64,000 bases of DNA, from contig NZ_JAJTWU010000002.1 of the NCBI RefSeq assembly GCF_021353265.1, forward strand, positions 744,001 through 808,000, read 5' to 3'. Origin of the DNA: Pelomonas cellulosilytica. GTDB lineage: Bacteria > Pseudomonadota > Gammaproteobacteria > Burkholderiales > Burkholderiaceae_C. The translations under genes were made by a program, and so were the position numbers. The notes below the pieces were generated by a model. It was given only the letters and a program-made list of their open reading frames with translations, had not been told where the DNA came from and searched no databases. Below, in pieces: positions 34,715 to 43,438 of this stretch; positions within the stretch are counted from its first letter, which is position 1, and each line of letters begins with the position of its first letter.

Positions 34715-36390
34715 CGGCTGCGTTTGTGTTCACCGTGGCCACGGCAGGTCAGCTCGACGCAGCGCGCCGCCTGTCAGTGGAGCGCGATGTGCCGATGCTC
34801 GTCGCGCTCGCCGAGGCGGTGCTCGTGCCATTGCCGCAGTTGCTGGAACAGCTGGGCGAGCAACTGGGATGCGCCGTGTTGGGCCTGTCGGAGTTGCAGG
34901 CGCTGCAGCCGGCGTTCGACCTGGTGCCTTTTCCAGAATGCACGCAGCGCGGGCTGTTGGTGGCGCGCGGCGCCCGCGAGCTGCTTGTGCTCGGCGACCC
35001 GTTCGACGCTACCGCCGAGGACTGGGCGTTGCACCGCTGCCGGCAGGCCGGCGTGGTGCCCGAGGTGGTGCTCGCGCTGCCGTCGGACCTCCAGGCCTGC
35101 CTGATGCAGCAGGAGCGGGCACTGCGCGCGATGGACGGGTTCGAGGGCGCGCAGGCGGTGCAGGTTGACGACGACGTGGCCGCCGTCATCACGCTGGCCT
35201 CGATCAGCGACGACACCAGCCCGGTCGTGAAGCTGGTCAACTCCACCATCTACGACGCCTTGAAGTTGCAAGCCAGCGACATTCACCTGGAGTGCGATGC
35301 CAGCGGGCTGCGCGTTCTGTACCGCATTGACGGTGTGCTGGTGCAGATCACCGAGGTGCAGAGCCAGGAGATGGCCGAGCAGGCAGTATCGCGAATCAAG
35401 GTGATGGCCGAGTTGGACATCGCCGAGCGCCGCATCCCGCAGGACGGGCGTTTCAAGGTGCGGATCAACGGGCGCGAGATCGACTTCCGCGTCTCGGTCA
35501 TGCCCAGCATCTTCGGAGAGGACGCGGTCCTGCGGTTGCTGGACCGCCAGTCGCTGACCGAGGAGGCCAAGGCGTTGCGGCTGGATCACCTCGGCCTGGA
35601 CGCCGACGCGATCCGCGCGGTGCGCCGTCTGGCCGCCAAGCCCCACGGCATGCTGCTGGTGACCGGGCCGACCGGCTCGGGCAAGACCACCACGCTGTAC
35701 GCGGCCATCACGGAAATTCACACCGGGCGCGACAAGATCGTGACCATCGAGGATCCGGTGGAGTACCGCCTGCCGCGCGTGCTGCAGATCCCGGTCAACG
35801 AGAAGAAGGGCCTGACGTTCGCGCGCGGTCTGCGCTCGATCCTGCGACACGACCCGGACAAGATCATGGTTGGCGAGATCCGTGACGACGAGACCGCGCA
35901 GATCGCCGTGCAGGCCGCACTGACGGGTCACCTGGTGTTCACCACGGTACACGCCAACAGTGTGTTTGACGTGCTGGGGCGGTTTCTGCACATGGGCGTG
36001 GATGCGTACAGCTTCGCGGCGGCTCTGAACGGCATCCTGGCGCAGAGGCTTGTGCGCATCAACTGCACGTATTGCGCGGACAGCGCCGCACCGGACGCCA
36101 CCGCGCTGGCCGATGCCGGCCTGCTGCGCGAACAGGTGGCGGGCTGGACGTTCAAGGTAGGCACCGGTTGCAGCCACTGCCGCGGTGCAGGTTTCAAGGG
36201 CCGCAAGGCGGTGACCGAGGTGTTGGTACTGGACGATGAACTGCGCGAGATGATCGCGGCGCAAGCCCCCGTGACGGCCTTGCGGGCTCTCGCGCGTCAG
36301 CGCGGCATGCGCCCGCTGCGCGATGCGGCGATGCAACTGGTGGCGCGTGGAGAAACGACGTTGGAGGAGGTGGAGCGTGTCACGGGCTGA
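34711..36390 (+). CDS. Type II secretion assembly ATPase GspE-like
   Basis: The 559-aa protein has an N-terminal MshEN/GspE-N region, then the hexameric ATPase: Walker A GPTGSGKTTTLY, Asp box IVTIEDPVEYRLP, Walker B KIMVGEIRDDETA, His box TGHLVFTTVHAN, and a tetracysteine zinc motif (CTYC...CSHC) at ~450-490. It powers addition of pseudopilins. The start overlaps gspF by four bases. The full motif set suggests an active enzyme. Confidence 0.94.
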   Translation: MTAAFVFTVATAGQLDAARRLSVERDVPMLVALAEAVLVPLPQLLEQLGEQLGCAVLGLSELQALQPAFDLVPFPECTQRGLLVARGARELLVLGDPFDATAEDWALHRCRQAGVVPEVVLALPSDLQACLMQQERALRAMDGFEGAQAVQVDDDVAAVITLASISDDTSPVVKLVNSTIYDALKLQASDIHLECDASGLRVLYRIDGVLVQITEVQSQEMAEQAVSRIKVMAELDIAERRIPQDGRFKVRINGREIDFRVSVMPSIFGEDAVLRLLDRQSLTEEAKALRLDHLGLDADAIRAVRRLAAKPHGMLLVTGPTGSGKTTTLYAAITEIHTGRDKIVTIEDPVEYRLPRVLQIPVNEKKGLTFARGLRSILRHDPDKIMVGEIRDDETAQIAVQAALTGHLVFTTVHANSVFDVLGRFLHMGVDAYSFAAALNGILAQRLVRINCTYCADSAAPDATALADAGLLREQVAGWTFKVGTGCSHCRGAGFKGRKAVTEVLVLDDELREMIAAQAPVTALRALARQRGMRPLRDAAMQLVARGETTLEEVERVTG

Positions 36391-37729
36391 GCCGCGCCGG
36401 CCCGCCGCGTCCTTGGTGCTCGTCGTGCAGGCGCATCAGGTGACTTTCGGTGTGCGCGATGTGCGTTCCGGCGGCTGGGCTCAACTAGGCGGCGAGCCGA
36501 TGCCGCCGGCCGGGCTTCCTCGCCTTGTCAACCTGGGCACGGCGCTCGCCGCAGTGGCGCAGCGCTTGCGGGAGGGTGGTGCCGCAGTGGGCGAGGTGCG
36601 TGCCGTGGTGTCCGACACCTGGCTGGCCACCGTAGCGATCCCGTGGGCTCACGAGTTGCTGCAGACCCGGCAGGCTTTCGCATACGCCACGCAGTTGATG
36701 GACGAGGCCGGCTTCGAGGACGCCGCCGGGGATGCGATGCGGATTGACGATGCGCCCTATGGCCTGCCGCGCATTGCCGTGTCCTACCCGAGGGCCTTAC
36801 TGGCTGCGCTCGACGCCTGTGCCCAGGCAATGAGCTGTCGTGTCACGTCTGTGCTGCCGTTGTCGCAGGCGCTGTGGCGCGCCGGGCGTGGCGGCAGACC
36901 GGTCGCCCTGCGCACCGACGATGAGGTGATCCTGGTGACCGGCACCACCCGGTTGGAGGCCGTGACCACGCGCATGCGGCCGGATGACCGACCGCTGGAC
37001 CGCACGGACTTAGACCGCTTGTGGGCGCGGCAGATGCTGCGTGCACCGCTGGAGGCAGGCACCAAGCCGAGACTGCTGGACCTTGGCCCCGCAGGCCATG
37101 TGGTTCCGGTGCTGTCCGGCTCGTGGGAGCCGCTGCTTCTCGTTCGAGATGGCGTTGAAGCGCCCGTGCTGCTGGACGTCACCGTGCAGGCGCAACGGCA
37201 GCGTGGCGATGCGCTGGACGCCGTACCTGCCTCGCTGCGCCCCGGCGGCGCCGCGGTCGCTGTGCTGGCGACGCTGGCTGCGTTTGCGATGGTGCTCGCT
37301 TGGAGCGCATGGCAGTCGCAACAGGAGGCCATGCAACTTGCGCGACAGGCCGAGCAACGCAGCCGCCCTCCGGCGCCACGGCCTGCGCCGCGCACGTTGG
37401 ACAAGGAGAAACTCCTGCGGCAGCAGGCCATCGACGCCGCCGCGCAGCAACTGGACGCGCCGTTCCATGCCCTGTTGAAGGCATTGCAGCCCGCGCGCGA
37501 CATCCAGGTGGCTGTGCTCGGCGTCGATTTCACGGCGGCTGGGGGCAACGGCAGCGGCCGCATGGTATTGATGGCCGAGGCCGCCAGCGCCCTCGACATG
37601 ACGCGCTATGTCAGCTTCATCGACGGCCGCCGGCCGCTGGGCGAGGCTTACATGACGCACCACGAGCAAGTGCCGGTAGCCGGCGGCACGGGCTATCGCT
37701 TCACGCTGGAAGTTGCATGGTCGAAGTGA
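36377..37729 (+). CDS. PilM/GspL-like inner-membrane assembly protein
   Basis: GTG 36377 is preceded by GGAGGTGGAGC, giving a 450-aa protein that overlaps the E gene by 14 bases. The N-terminal ~290 residues have the weak actin-like pattern of PilM/GspL. One transmembrane helix follows at ~296-315 (AVAVLATLAAFAMVLAWSAW), then a periplasmic part with a ferredoxin-like end, like a PilM-PilN or GspL fusion. It should connect the ATPase to the periplasmic components. The assignment rests on size, topology and position; sequence signatures are weak. Confidence 0.65.
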   Translation: MSRAEPRRPAASLVLVVQAHQVTFGVRDVRSGGWAQLGGEPMPPAGLPRLVNLGTALAAVAQRLREGGAAVGEVRAVVSDTWLATVAIPWAHELLQTRQAFAYATQLMDEAGFEDAAGDAMRIDDAPYGLPRIAVSYPRALLAALDACAQAMSCRVTSVLPLSQALWRAGRGGRPVALRTDDEVILVTGTTRLEAVTTRMRPDDRPLDRTDLDRLWARQMLRAPLEAGTKPRLLDLGPAGHVVPVLSGSWEPLLLVRDGVEAPVLLDVTVQAQRQRGDALDAVPASLRPGGAAVAVLATLAAFAMVLAWSAWQSQQEAMQLARQAEQRSRPPAPRPAPRTLDKEKLLRQQAIDAAAQQLDAPFHALLKALQPARDIQVAVLGVDFTAAGGNGSGRMVLMAEAASALDMTRYVSFIDGRRPLGEAYMTHHEQVPVAGGTGYRFTLEVAWSK

Positions 37730-38301
37730 CGGGCATGCGACGCCGCGTGCAGCCCTTGCGCTGGGTGGTCGCACGGCAGTGGCGACGATGGCTGCAGCGT
37801 CGCGGCTGGTTCAGCGCGCTGGCGCCATTCGTGCTCGTTTGGCTGCTGATGGCCGCGGCATGGCAGCAATGGCAGGCGCAGCAGGTAGACGCCAGGCGCG
37901 TGCAGTTGCAACAGCTGCCGCCCACCCTCGCGCCGCCGCCGCCTCTGGCGGCAGACGTGCGGGCGGAGCGCTTTGAGGCGCTCCTGCCCCCGCGCGCCGA
38001 CCTCCCGCAGCGCGTGCAGGCGCTCCTCGACGCCGCACAGGCCGTCGGTCTGGTGGCGGCGAAAGCCGACTACCAGGCGCAGCCCGATACTGTTGCCGGC
38101 GTGGTGCGCTACCGCGTCACGATGCCGCTGCGCGGCCAGGGAGCGCAGGTGCTCGTGTTCGTGCAGCAGGCGCTGGCGGCCGACCCGGCACTCGCGCTGG
38201 AAGGATTGCAGATCAAGCGCGAGTCGGCCGCGTCAACCGACGTCGAAACCACCGTTCGGTGGGTGCTGTTCTCGCGTCTGTCGGTTATGGGGAACCCTTG
38301 A
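37717..38301 (+). CDS. GspM/PilO-like bitopic protein
   Basis: The 194-aa product starts at ATG 37717, overlapping the upstream gene by 13 bases. It has a short basic cytoplasmic tail, a single membrane helix (~31-49, LAPFVLVWLLMAAAW), a coiled or proline-rich linker and a periplasmic domain of ~110 residues ending in a ferredoxin-like repeat. This topology and place in the operon match GspM/PilO. Identity at the sequence level is not evident. Confidence 0.6.
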   Translation: MVEVTGMRRRVQPLRWVVARQWRRWLQRRGWFSALAPFVLVWLLMAAAWQQWQAQQVDARRVQLQQLPPTLAPPPPLAADVRAERFEALLPPRADLPQRVQALLDAAQAVGLVAAKADYQAQPDTVAGVVRYRVTMPLRGQGAQVLVFVQQALAADPALALEGLQIKRESAASTDVETTVRWVLFSRLSVMGNP

Positions 38302-38828
38302 TGAAGCGTATGCGTCGGCGCGCGGGCCTGGCTGTGGCGCTGGGCGCCACACTCGCCGCTACGGGCGCCGCCTGGTGGCGCGATGGCGGCCGCGAGGCGG
38401 CTGCCGCCATGTCGCCGACGGCGGTGGCCTTGCCGGCCCGCGCGCCACGAGCCGCGTCACGCCCGCCAGCGAATGTGCCCCCGTCGGTGACGGCCGGCGA
38501 TTCCGATGCGTTGACGCTGTTCGACCCCGCGCCGTGGTCATCCGCGCCGGCCGTACAGGCTCCGACCCAGACTGCTGCCGCCCAGCAGGTCGCGACCGTC
38601 GAGGTGCCGGCCGGCCCGCCGCCGCTGCCGTTCCGGCCGCTGGGGCGTTTCGACGACAACCAGGGGCCTGTGGTCTTCCTGATCCATGGCGACCAGAACC
38701 TTGTCGTGCGCAAGGGCGAGCGCTTCGCGGACGGTTACCGACTGGAAGAAATCAACGGCACGGTGGTGAGCATCCGCCACCTGGCCACAGGACAGTTACA
38801 GACACTCGATTTGGGAAGCGGCTCATGA
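38301..38828 (+). CDS. PilP/GspC-like periplasmic protein
   Basis: ATG 38301 overlaps the previous stop by one base (TGATG). The 175-aa protein has an N-terminal membrane anchor (LAVALGATLAATGAAWW), a long Ala/Pro-rich linker, and a compact C-terminal beta domain (PLGRFDDNQGPVVFLIHGDQ, VRKGERFADGYRLEEINGTV) like the HR domain of GspC/PilP, which docks onto the secretin. Confidence 0.65.
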   Translation: MKRMRRRAGLAVALGATLAATGAAWWRDGGREAAAAMSPTAVALPARAPRAASRPPANVPPSVTAGDSDALTLFDPAPWSSAPAVQAPTQTAAAQQVATVEVPAGPPPLPFRPLGRFDDNQGPVVFLIHGDQNLVVRKGERFADGYRLEEINGTVVSIRHLATGQLQTLDLGSGS

Positions 38829-38862
38829 GCCCGGTACAGCAAGGGAATCGAAGGTGAAGACG

Positions 38863-41106
38863 ATGTGGAGCCGGATCGGGCGGGTCGAGTGGGCGCTGGT
38901 CGTGGTCCTGGCGCTGGCCGGATGCGCTGGGCAGCAGGTCTTCCGCGAGGGCCGGGGCTTGGCCGCCGAGGGCAAGCCTGAGGCGGCTCTGGCCAAGATG
39001 GGCGAGGCTGTCCGACTGGAGCCCACCAATGCCGAGTACCGCATCGCGCTGGCGACGCTTCGCACCTCAACGGTCAACGAGTTGCTGCACAAGGCGGAAG
39101 CCGCTCGCCGCGACGCCCGCTTCAGCGACGCGGAAAAGATCTACACCCGGGTGCTGGCGCTTGAACCCGACAATGAGGCCGCCACGCGCGGTGTCGCCAC
39201 GCTGGTGCGTGATCGCCGCCACCAGCAGTGGATGGCCGATGCCGAGCCACTGCTGAAGACGCCCGCCGGTCAAGCCGAGGCGCTGGAGCGCGTTCGACAG
39301 GTGCTGCTGGAGAACCCGCAGCAGCGCCAGGCGCAGTACCTGAAGGCCCGCATCGACGAAGAGCAGCGCAAAGCCGCTCGACCCGAGGCGCGGCTGGGCG
39401 AGGCGTACCGCCGGCCGGTGTCGCTGGAGTTCCGTGACGCGCCGCTGAAGTCCATCCTAGAGGTGATCGCCAAGGTCGCGGAACTCAACTTCTTCTACGA
39501 CCGTGACGTCCGGCCCGACCTGCGCGCCACCGTTGTGGCCAAAAAGACGACCGTGGAAGACGCGCTGCGGCTGCTGCTGGTCACCAATCAGCTGGAGTTC
39601 AAGGTGCTCAACGACAACTCACTCCTGATCTACCAGAACACGCCGCAGAAGCTCAAGGAGTACCAGGAGCTGGCTGTGCGCAGCTTCTTTCTGGCCAATG
39701 CCGATGCCAAGGCCGTAGGCAACACGTTGAAGTCCATCGTCAAGACTCGCGACCTGGTGGTGGACGAGCGACTCAACGTTATCGTGATGCGCGACACGCC
39801 CGAGGCGGTGCGCTTGGCCGAGCGCATCGTGGCGCTGCAGGATCTCGGCGATGCCGAGGTGATGCTGGAAGTGGAGATCCTGGAGGTCAAGCGCTCGCGG
39901 TTGCTGGAACTGGGCATCCAGTGGCCAGGCCAGCTGTCGCTGACGCCTTTGGTCGCCGATGGCGCCGCCCTGACGCTTAGCCAGCTCTCCGATCTGCGCG
40001 CCAACAACATCCGCGCCACGGTAGGCAGCGTGGTCGCCAATGCCCGCAAGGAAGACCAGGACGGCAACATCTTGGCCAACCCGCGCATTCGTGTCCGCAA
40101 CAAGGACAAGGCCAAGATCCAGATCGGCGACCGCGTGCCGGTTATCACGACGACGTCCACCTCCACGGGCTTCGTCTCGGAGTCGGTCAACTACGTTGAT
40201 GTTGGCCTCAAGCTGGAGGTGGAGCCCAACATCCATCTCGACCAGGAGGTGGCGATCAAGGTCAACCTGGAGGTGTCCAACCTTGTGCGAGAGATCGTCA
40301 GTAAGTCTGGCACGTTGTCCTACCAGATCGGCCAGCGCGCGGCCAACACCGTGCTGCAACTGCGTGACGGCGAGACGCAGGTGTTGGCCGGCCTTATCAG
40401 CAACGAAGACCGCGTGACGGCCAGCAAGGTGCCCGCGCTGGGTGACCTGCCTATTGCAGGCCGGCTGTTTGGCAGTGGCAAGACGGACGGCCAGCGCAGC
40501 GAGATCCTGCTGTCCATCACACCCCACATCCTGAGGTCGGTGCAGCGGCCCGACCTGCTCGCCGCGGAAATCGACTCTGGCACCGAAGGCAGCGTGGGCG
40601 CGCCGGCGCTGCGGCTGTCCGCAGCGCCCGAGCCGGCCGCGTCGGCTGCTATGCAGACGCCGGTGCCACGCACGGCCGTGGTGGCCGCGCCGAAGGCCCT
40701 GGCCCTCAGCTGGTCCGGGCCGGTGCAAGTGAAGGCGGGAGAGCAGTTCAGCGTCGCGCTCAAATTGGGCACGGACAGTGCCCTCAAGGGCGCGCCCGTC
40801 CTCATCGGCTTCGACCCGCAGATCTTGCAGGTGGTGTCGGTCGCGGAGGGCGACTACTTCCGGCAGGCCGGTGGGCGGTCTACCTTCACCCACCGCATCG
40901 ATGCGGCCCAAGGACGCGTGTTCGCCGCCGGCGTACGCGAGGGCGAGGCGGGCATCAATGGTACGGGGGCGATACTGACGCTGGTTGTCCGCGCGCTGAA
41001 ACCGGCGCCAGCCGCGGCGATAACACTCTTGTCAGCCACGCCGGAGCCTGCGGCCAGCCTCGCCACAGCGTTGCCGCTGCAGCACTCCGTCAAGATCGAA
41101 CCATGA
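38863..41106 (+). CDS. Secretin with N-terminal TPR and C-terminal cohesin-like domain
   Basis: ATG 38863 has AAGGTG six bases upstream (GTG 38854 is the alternative). The 747-aa lipoprotein (LALAGCAGQQ, lipobox Cys at ~residue 22) has TPR-like repeats (~30-140), secretin N0/N1-type modules (VSLEFRDAPLKSILEVIAKV; VVDERLNVIVMRDTPEAVRL), the secretin beta-barrel region (LANPRIRVRNKDKAKIQIGD; TVLQLRDGETQVLAGLI; EILLSITPHIL, the last ending at ~555), and then ~150 residues of cohesin-like fold (VKAGEQFSVALKLGTDS, GAPVLIGFDPQILQVVSV). It would be the outer-membrane channel. The cohesin part, on the secretin itself, is unusual and could bind exported partners. Confidence 0.9.
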   Translation: MWSRIGRVEWALVVVLALAGCAGQQVFREGRGLAAEGKPEAALAKMGEAVRLEPTNAEYRIALATLRTSTVNELLHKAEAARRDARFSDAEKIYTRVLALEPDNEAATRGVATLVRDRRHQQWMADAEPLLKTPAGQAEALERVRQVLLENPQQRQAQYLKARIDEEQRKAARPEARLGEAYRRPVSLEFRDAPLKSILEVIAKVAELNFFYDRDVRPDLRATVVAKKTTVEDALRLLLVTNQLEFKVLNDNSLLIYQNTPQKLKEYQELAVRSFFLANADAKAVGNTLKSIVKTRDLVVDERLNVIVMRDTPEAVRLAERIVALQDLGDAEVMLEVEILEVKRSRLLELGIQWPGQLSLTPLVADGAALTLSQLSDLRANNIRATVGSVVANARKEDQDGNILANPRIRVRNKDKAKIQIGDRVPVITTTSTSTGFVSESVNYVDVGLKLEVEPNIHLDQEVAIKVNLEVSNLVREIVSKSGTLSYQIGQRAANTVLQLRDGETQVLAGLISNEDRVTASKVPALGDLPIAGRLFGSGKTDGQRSEILLSITPHILRSVQRPDLLAAEIDSGTEGSVGAPALRLSAAPEPAASAAMQTPVPRTAVVAAPKALALSWSGPVQVKAGEQFSVALKLGTDSALKGAPVLIGFDPQILQVVSVAEGDYFRQAGGRSTFTHRIDAAQGRVFAAGVREGEAGINGTGAILTLVVRALKPAPAAAITLLSATPEPAASLATALPLQHSVKIEP

Positions 41107-41588
41107 GAACACAGCGCCGCGCGAACCGCGGCTTCACCTTCATCGAGCTGATCGTGACGCTGGCCATCATGGGTGTGCTTGCGCTCGTCTCGGTGCCCAT
41201 GGCTCAGCTCAGTTATCAGCGTCAGCGCGAGCATGAGTTGCGCCTGGCGCTCATCGAGATTCGCACCGCGATCGACGACTACAAACGAGCTTCCGAGCAG
41301 GGCCGTATTGCGCAGAAGCTGGGCGACTCCGGCTATCCCCCGTCGCTCACCGTGCTGGTCGACGGCGTGGAGGATCAGCGCAGCCCTGTCAGGCGCAAGA
41401 TTTTTTTCCTGCGCCGGGTGCCTCGCGATCCAATGGCCCTTGAAGACGGTACCGATGCCGCGGCCTCGTGGGGGCTACGCAGCTACGCTTCCCCGGCCGA
41501 TACCCCGCAGGCAGGCGACGACGTCTACGACGTGTATTCCCGTTCCGACGCAAAGGGGCTGAACGGCGTGGCATATCGGTCATGGTGA
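41103..41588 (+). CDS. Pseudopilin (prepilin-type N-terminus)
   Basis: The 161-aa protein has a prepilin peptidase site (RG|FTFIELIVTLAIMGVLAL) with Glu5 and then a globular part (IRTAIDDYKRASEQGRI, VPRDPMALEDGTDAAAS) resembling GspG-type pseudopilins. The start overlaps the secretin stop by four bases. It is probably a minor or alternative subunit of the pseudopilus. Confidence 0.85.
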   Translation: MRTQRRANRGFTFIELIVTLAIMGVLALVSVPMAQLSYQRQREHELRLALIEIRTAIDDYKRASEQGRIAQKLGDSGYPPSLTVLVDGVEDQRSPVRRKIFFLRRVPRDPMALEDGTDAAASWGLRSYASPADTPQAGDDVYDVYSRSDAKGLNGVAYRSW

Positions 41589-41974
41589 AGCTGCCGCTTC
41601 GCAGCGCTAGACGCGGCTTCACGCTGGTGGAACTGTTAGTAGTGCTCGCAATCACCGCGCTGCTCCTTACCATCGCGTTGCCGCGCTACTTCGGCGCGAT
41701 CGACAAGTCGCGCTACACAGTGCTCAAGGAGAATCTGCGCGCGATCCGCAGCAGCATCGACAAGTTCTATGCCGACCGCGGCGCCTACCCTGAGTCGCTT
41801 GACGAGCTCGTTGAGGGCCGCTACCTATCCATGGTGCCCTGGGACCCCATCGCGGACTCCGACCGGCAATGGATACTGGTACCACCACCCGGCGACGAGC
41901 GCGGTCGCGTGGCGGATGTGAAGAGCGGCGCGGCCGGCACCGGCCCAGACGGCAAGCCCTATGAATCGCTATGA
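41582..41974 (+). CDS. Pseudopilin (prepilin-type N-terminus)
   Basis: ATG 41582 gives a 130-aa protein with a leader MVKLPLRSARRG followed by FTLVELLVVLAITALLLTI, so the cleavage site and Glu5 are intact. The mature part (DKFYADRGAYPESLDELVEG, PWDPIADSDRQWIL) is GspG-like and short. It overlaps the upstream gene by seven bases. Confidence 0.85.
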   Translation: MVKLPLRSARRGFTLVELLVVLAITALLLTIALPRYFGAIDKSRYTVLKENLRAIRSSIDKFYADRGAYPESLDELVEGRYLSMVPWDPIADSDRQWILVPPPGDERGRVADVKSGAAGTGPDGKPYESL

Positions 41975-42521
41975 GCTCCGACGGCGACGGAGCCGTGGCT
42001 ATACCTACCTTTGGTTGCTGCTGCTCGTCGCGCTGATGGCGGTAGGGTTGACGCGCGTGGTTGACGTGCAGTCACAGGCGGTGCGGCGCGACAAGGAGGC
42101 GGAGCTGCTTTTCATCGGCATGCAGTTCAGCCAGGCACTGGACAGTTATTCGCGCGGCGGCCCTGTCGCGGATCGACGGGAGTACCCGGCCACGCTGGAC
42201 GACTTGCTGGTCGACCGGCGAGGCGGTGGGCTGCGGCGGCACCTCCGCAAGCGCTTCACCGATCCGATGACCGGCAATGACCAATGGGGGCTGGTGATGG
42301 CGGGCGGGCGTATTGTGGCTGTCCATTCTCTGTCCGAGCAGCGGCCGCTTAAGCAGGATCACTTTGAGCCCGCCCAAGCTGGCCTGGCGAGCAAGTCGCG
42401 CTATGCAGAATGGCTGTTCGGGCGCGATCCGGCAGCGTTGACGGCGGAGCCCGGCCAGCTCGTTCATCCGCCCCAGGTATCGGCCTCACAGCCAGAGCGC
42501 GCGGCTTCTTCGATGTTTTGA
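41961..42521 (+). CDS. Pseudopilin-like minor component
   Basis: The 186-aa protein has RSRGYTYLWLLLLVALMAVGL at its start: a hydrophobic helix after a basic leader, but no Glu at mature position 5, so it departs from the canonical prepilin site (as GspK does). The remainder (RDKEAELLFIGMQFSQALDS, YPATLDDLLVDRR, KRFTDPMTGNDQWGL) matches proteins annotated as type II secretion components in similar operons. It would sit at the pseudopilus tip. Overlaps at both ends (14 bases upstream, one base downstream) tie it to the operon. Confidence 0.72.
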   Translation: MNRYELRRRRSRGYTYLWLLLLVALMAVGLTRVVDVQSQAVRRDKEAELLFIGMQFSQALDSYSRGGPVADRREYPATLDDLLVDRRGGGLRRHLRKRFTDPMTGNDQWGLVMAGGRIVAVHSLSEQRPLKQDHFEPAQAGLASKSRYAEWLFGRDPAALTAEPGQLVHPPQVSASQPERAASSMF

Positions 42522-43438
42522 TGCAAGACGGGATGTGGAGCATGAGATGGACGTGGCGGTTGAGCTTCGTGGCGTTGGCGACAACGCTGGGGACGGTGTT
42601 TGCGGCAAGCAAGCCGCCGGCCGGCGTGGAGGACTTCCAGCCTGCGGCGGCCATGTGCCGCATCGACGACCTGCGCTCCGATGCTGCCGGCAACGCAGCA
42701 GGTGTGGCCGATGCGGTGGCGGACGTCGGCTGCCTTCTGGCGCCCGCGCAGGTGGCGGCGCTGCAGGAGAAGGGCAACCCGGTCGTGGCCGACCTCCGGG
42801 GCGCTGATGCGTATGCAGTCTCCCATCTGCCCGACGCCATCCTGCTAAGTCCCGTTGAGTTGCGCACGAAGCCGTACTGGAAAGACCGCACCGTGGTGCT
42901 GGTGGGCTCCGGCAAGGGGGAGCGGCAGCAGTTGCAGTTGTGTAGCGCCTTGCGCGCCGGCGGTCATGCGAATGTGTATGTGTTGCGGGGTGGCATGGCC
43001 GCGTGGGGGCGGGATGCGCGCCCCGAAGCCGGCCGGCCAGCTGACCTGGACAGCCGGGCTTGGTTAACCGCAGGAGAACTGTTCATCGAAACGCAGGATC
43101 CGGCCGCGCTGCTGCTGGTGCCGCCCTCGCAGTCGGCTGTTCGGACCGTCCTGGGTGCCGGGCAGCCGCTTGATGACGAGGTGGCCGACGTGCAGCGCGC
43201 GGAAGTTGTCGTGCGCAAGGCGCTCAAGGCGGTTCGCACGGCGCCGGCACGTGTTGTCCTGGTGGCGCCGCGCTCGTGGTCGGGCGCCGATCTGGATGCC
43301 CTGGCCAGGAAGCTGTTGCCGTTGCCGTTGCTGGCTTATCGGGACGGAGCATCTGCAGTCGATGAATTCGTGCGTGGACACCGTGCAGGCCTCGTCGCGC
43401 TGGCGCGGGGGCCAAAAGTCCCCAGATGCGGGTTGTGA
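42521..43438 (+). CDS. Exported rhodanese-like protein lacking the catalytic cysteine
   Basis: ATG 42521 overlaps the previous stop (TGATG). The 305-aa product has a signal peptide (~6-25, FVALATTLGTVFAA). The rhodanese fold shows in VVADLRGADAYAVSHLPDAI and YVLRGGMAAWGRD. The active-site loop reads LVGSGKGERQQ, so Cys is replaced by Gly and sulfur transfer is unlikely. The last ~120 residues may hold a second, degenerate rhodanese domain. It is translationally coupled at both ends and so belongs to the operon. A binding or regulatory role in the periplasm is suggested. Confidence 0.75.
   Translation: MQDGMWSMRWTWRLSFVALATTLGTVFAASKPPAGVEDFQPAAAMCRIDDLRSDAAGNAAGVADAVADVGCLLAPAQVAALQEKGNPVVADLRGADAYAVSHLPDAILLSPVELRTKPYWKDRTVVLVGSGKGERQQLQLCSALRAGGHANVYVLRGGMAAWGRDARPEAGRPADLDSRAWLTAGELFIETQDPAALLLVPPSQSAVRTVLGAGQPLDDEVADVQRAEVVVRKALKAVRTAPARVVLVAPRSWSGADLDALARKLLPLPLLAYRDGASAVDEFVRGHRAGLVALARGPKVPRCGL

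Noticed and set aside
34774-36336. 520-codon minus-strand open frame
   Set aside because: It lies entirely antisense to the GspE-like ATPase, whose motifs are complete on the plus strand.
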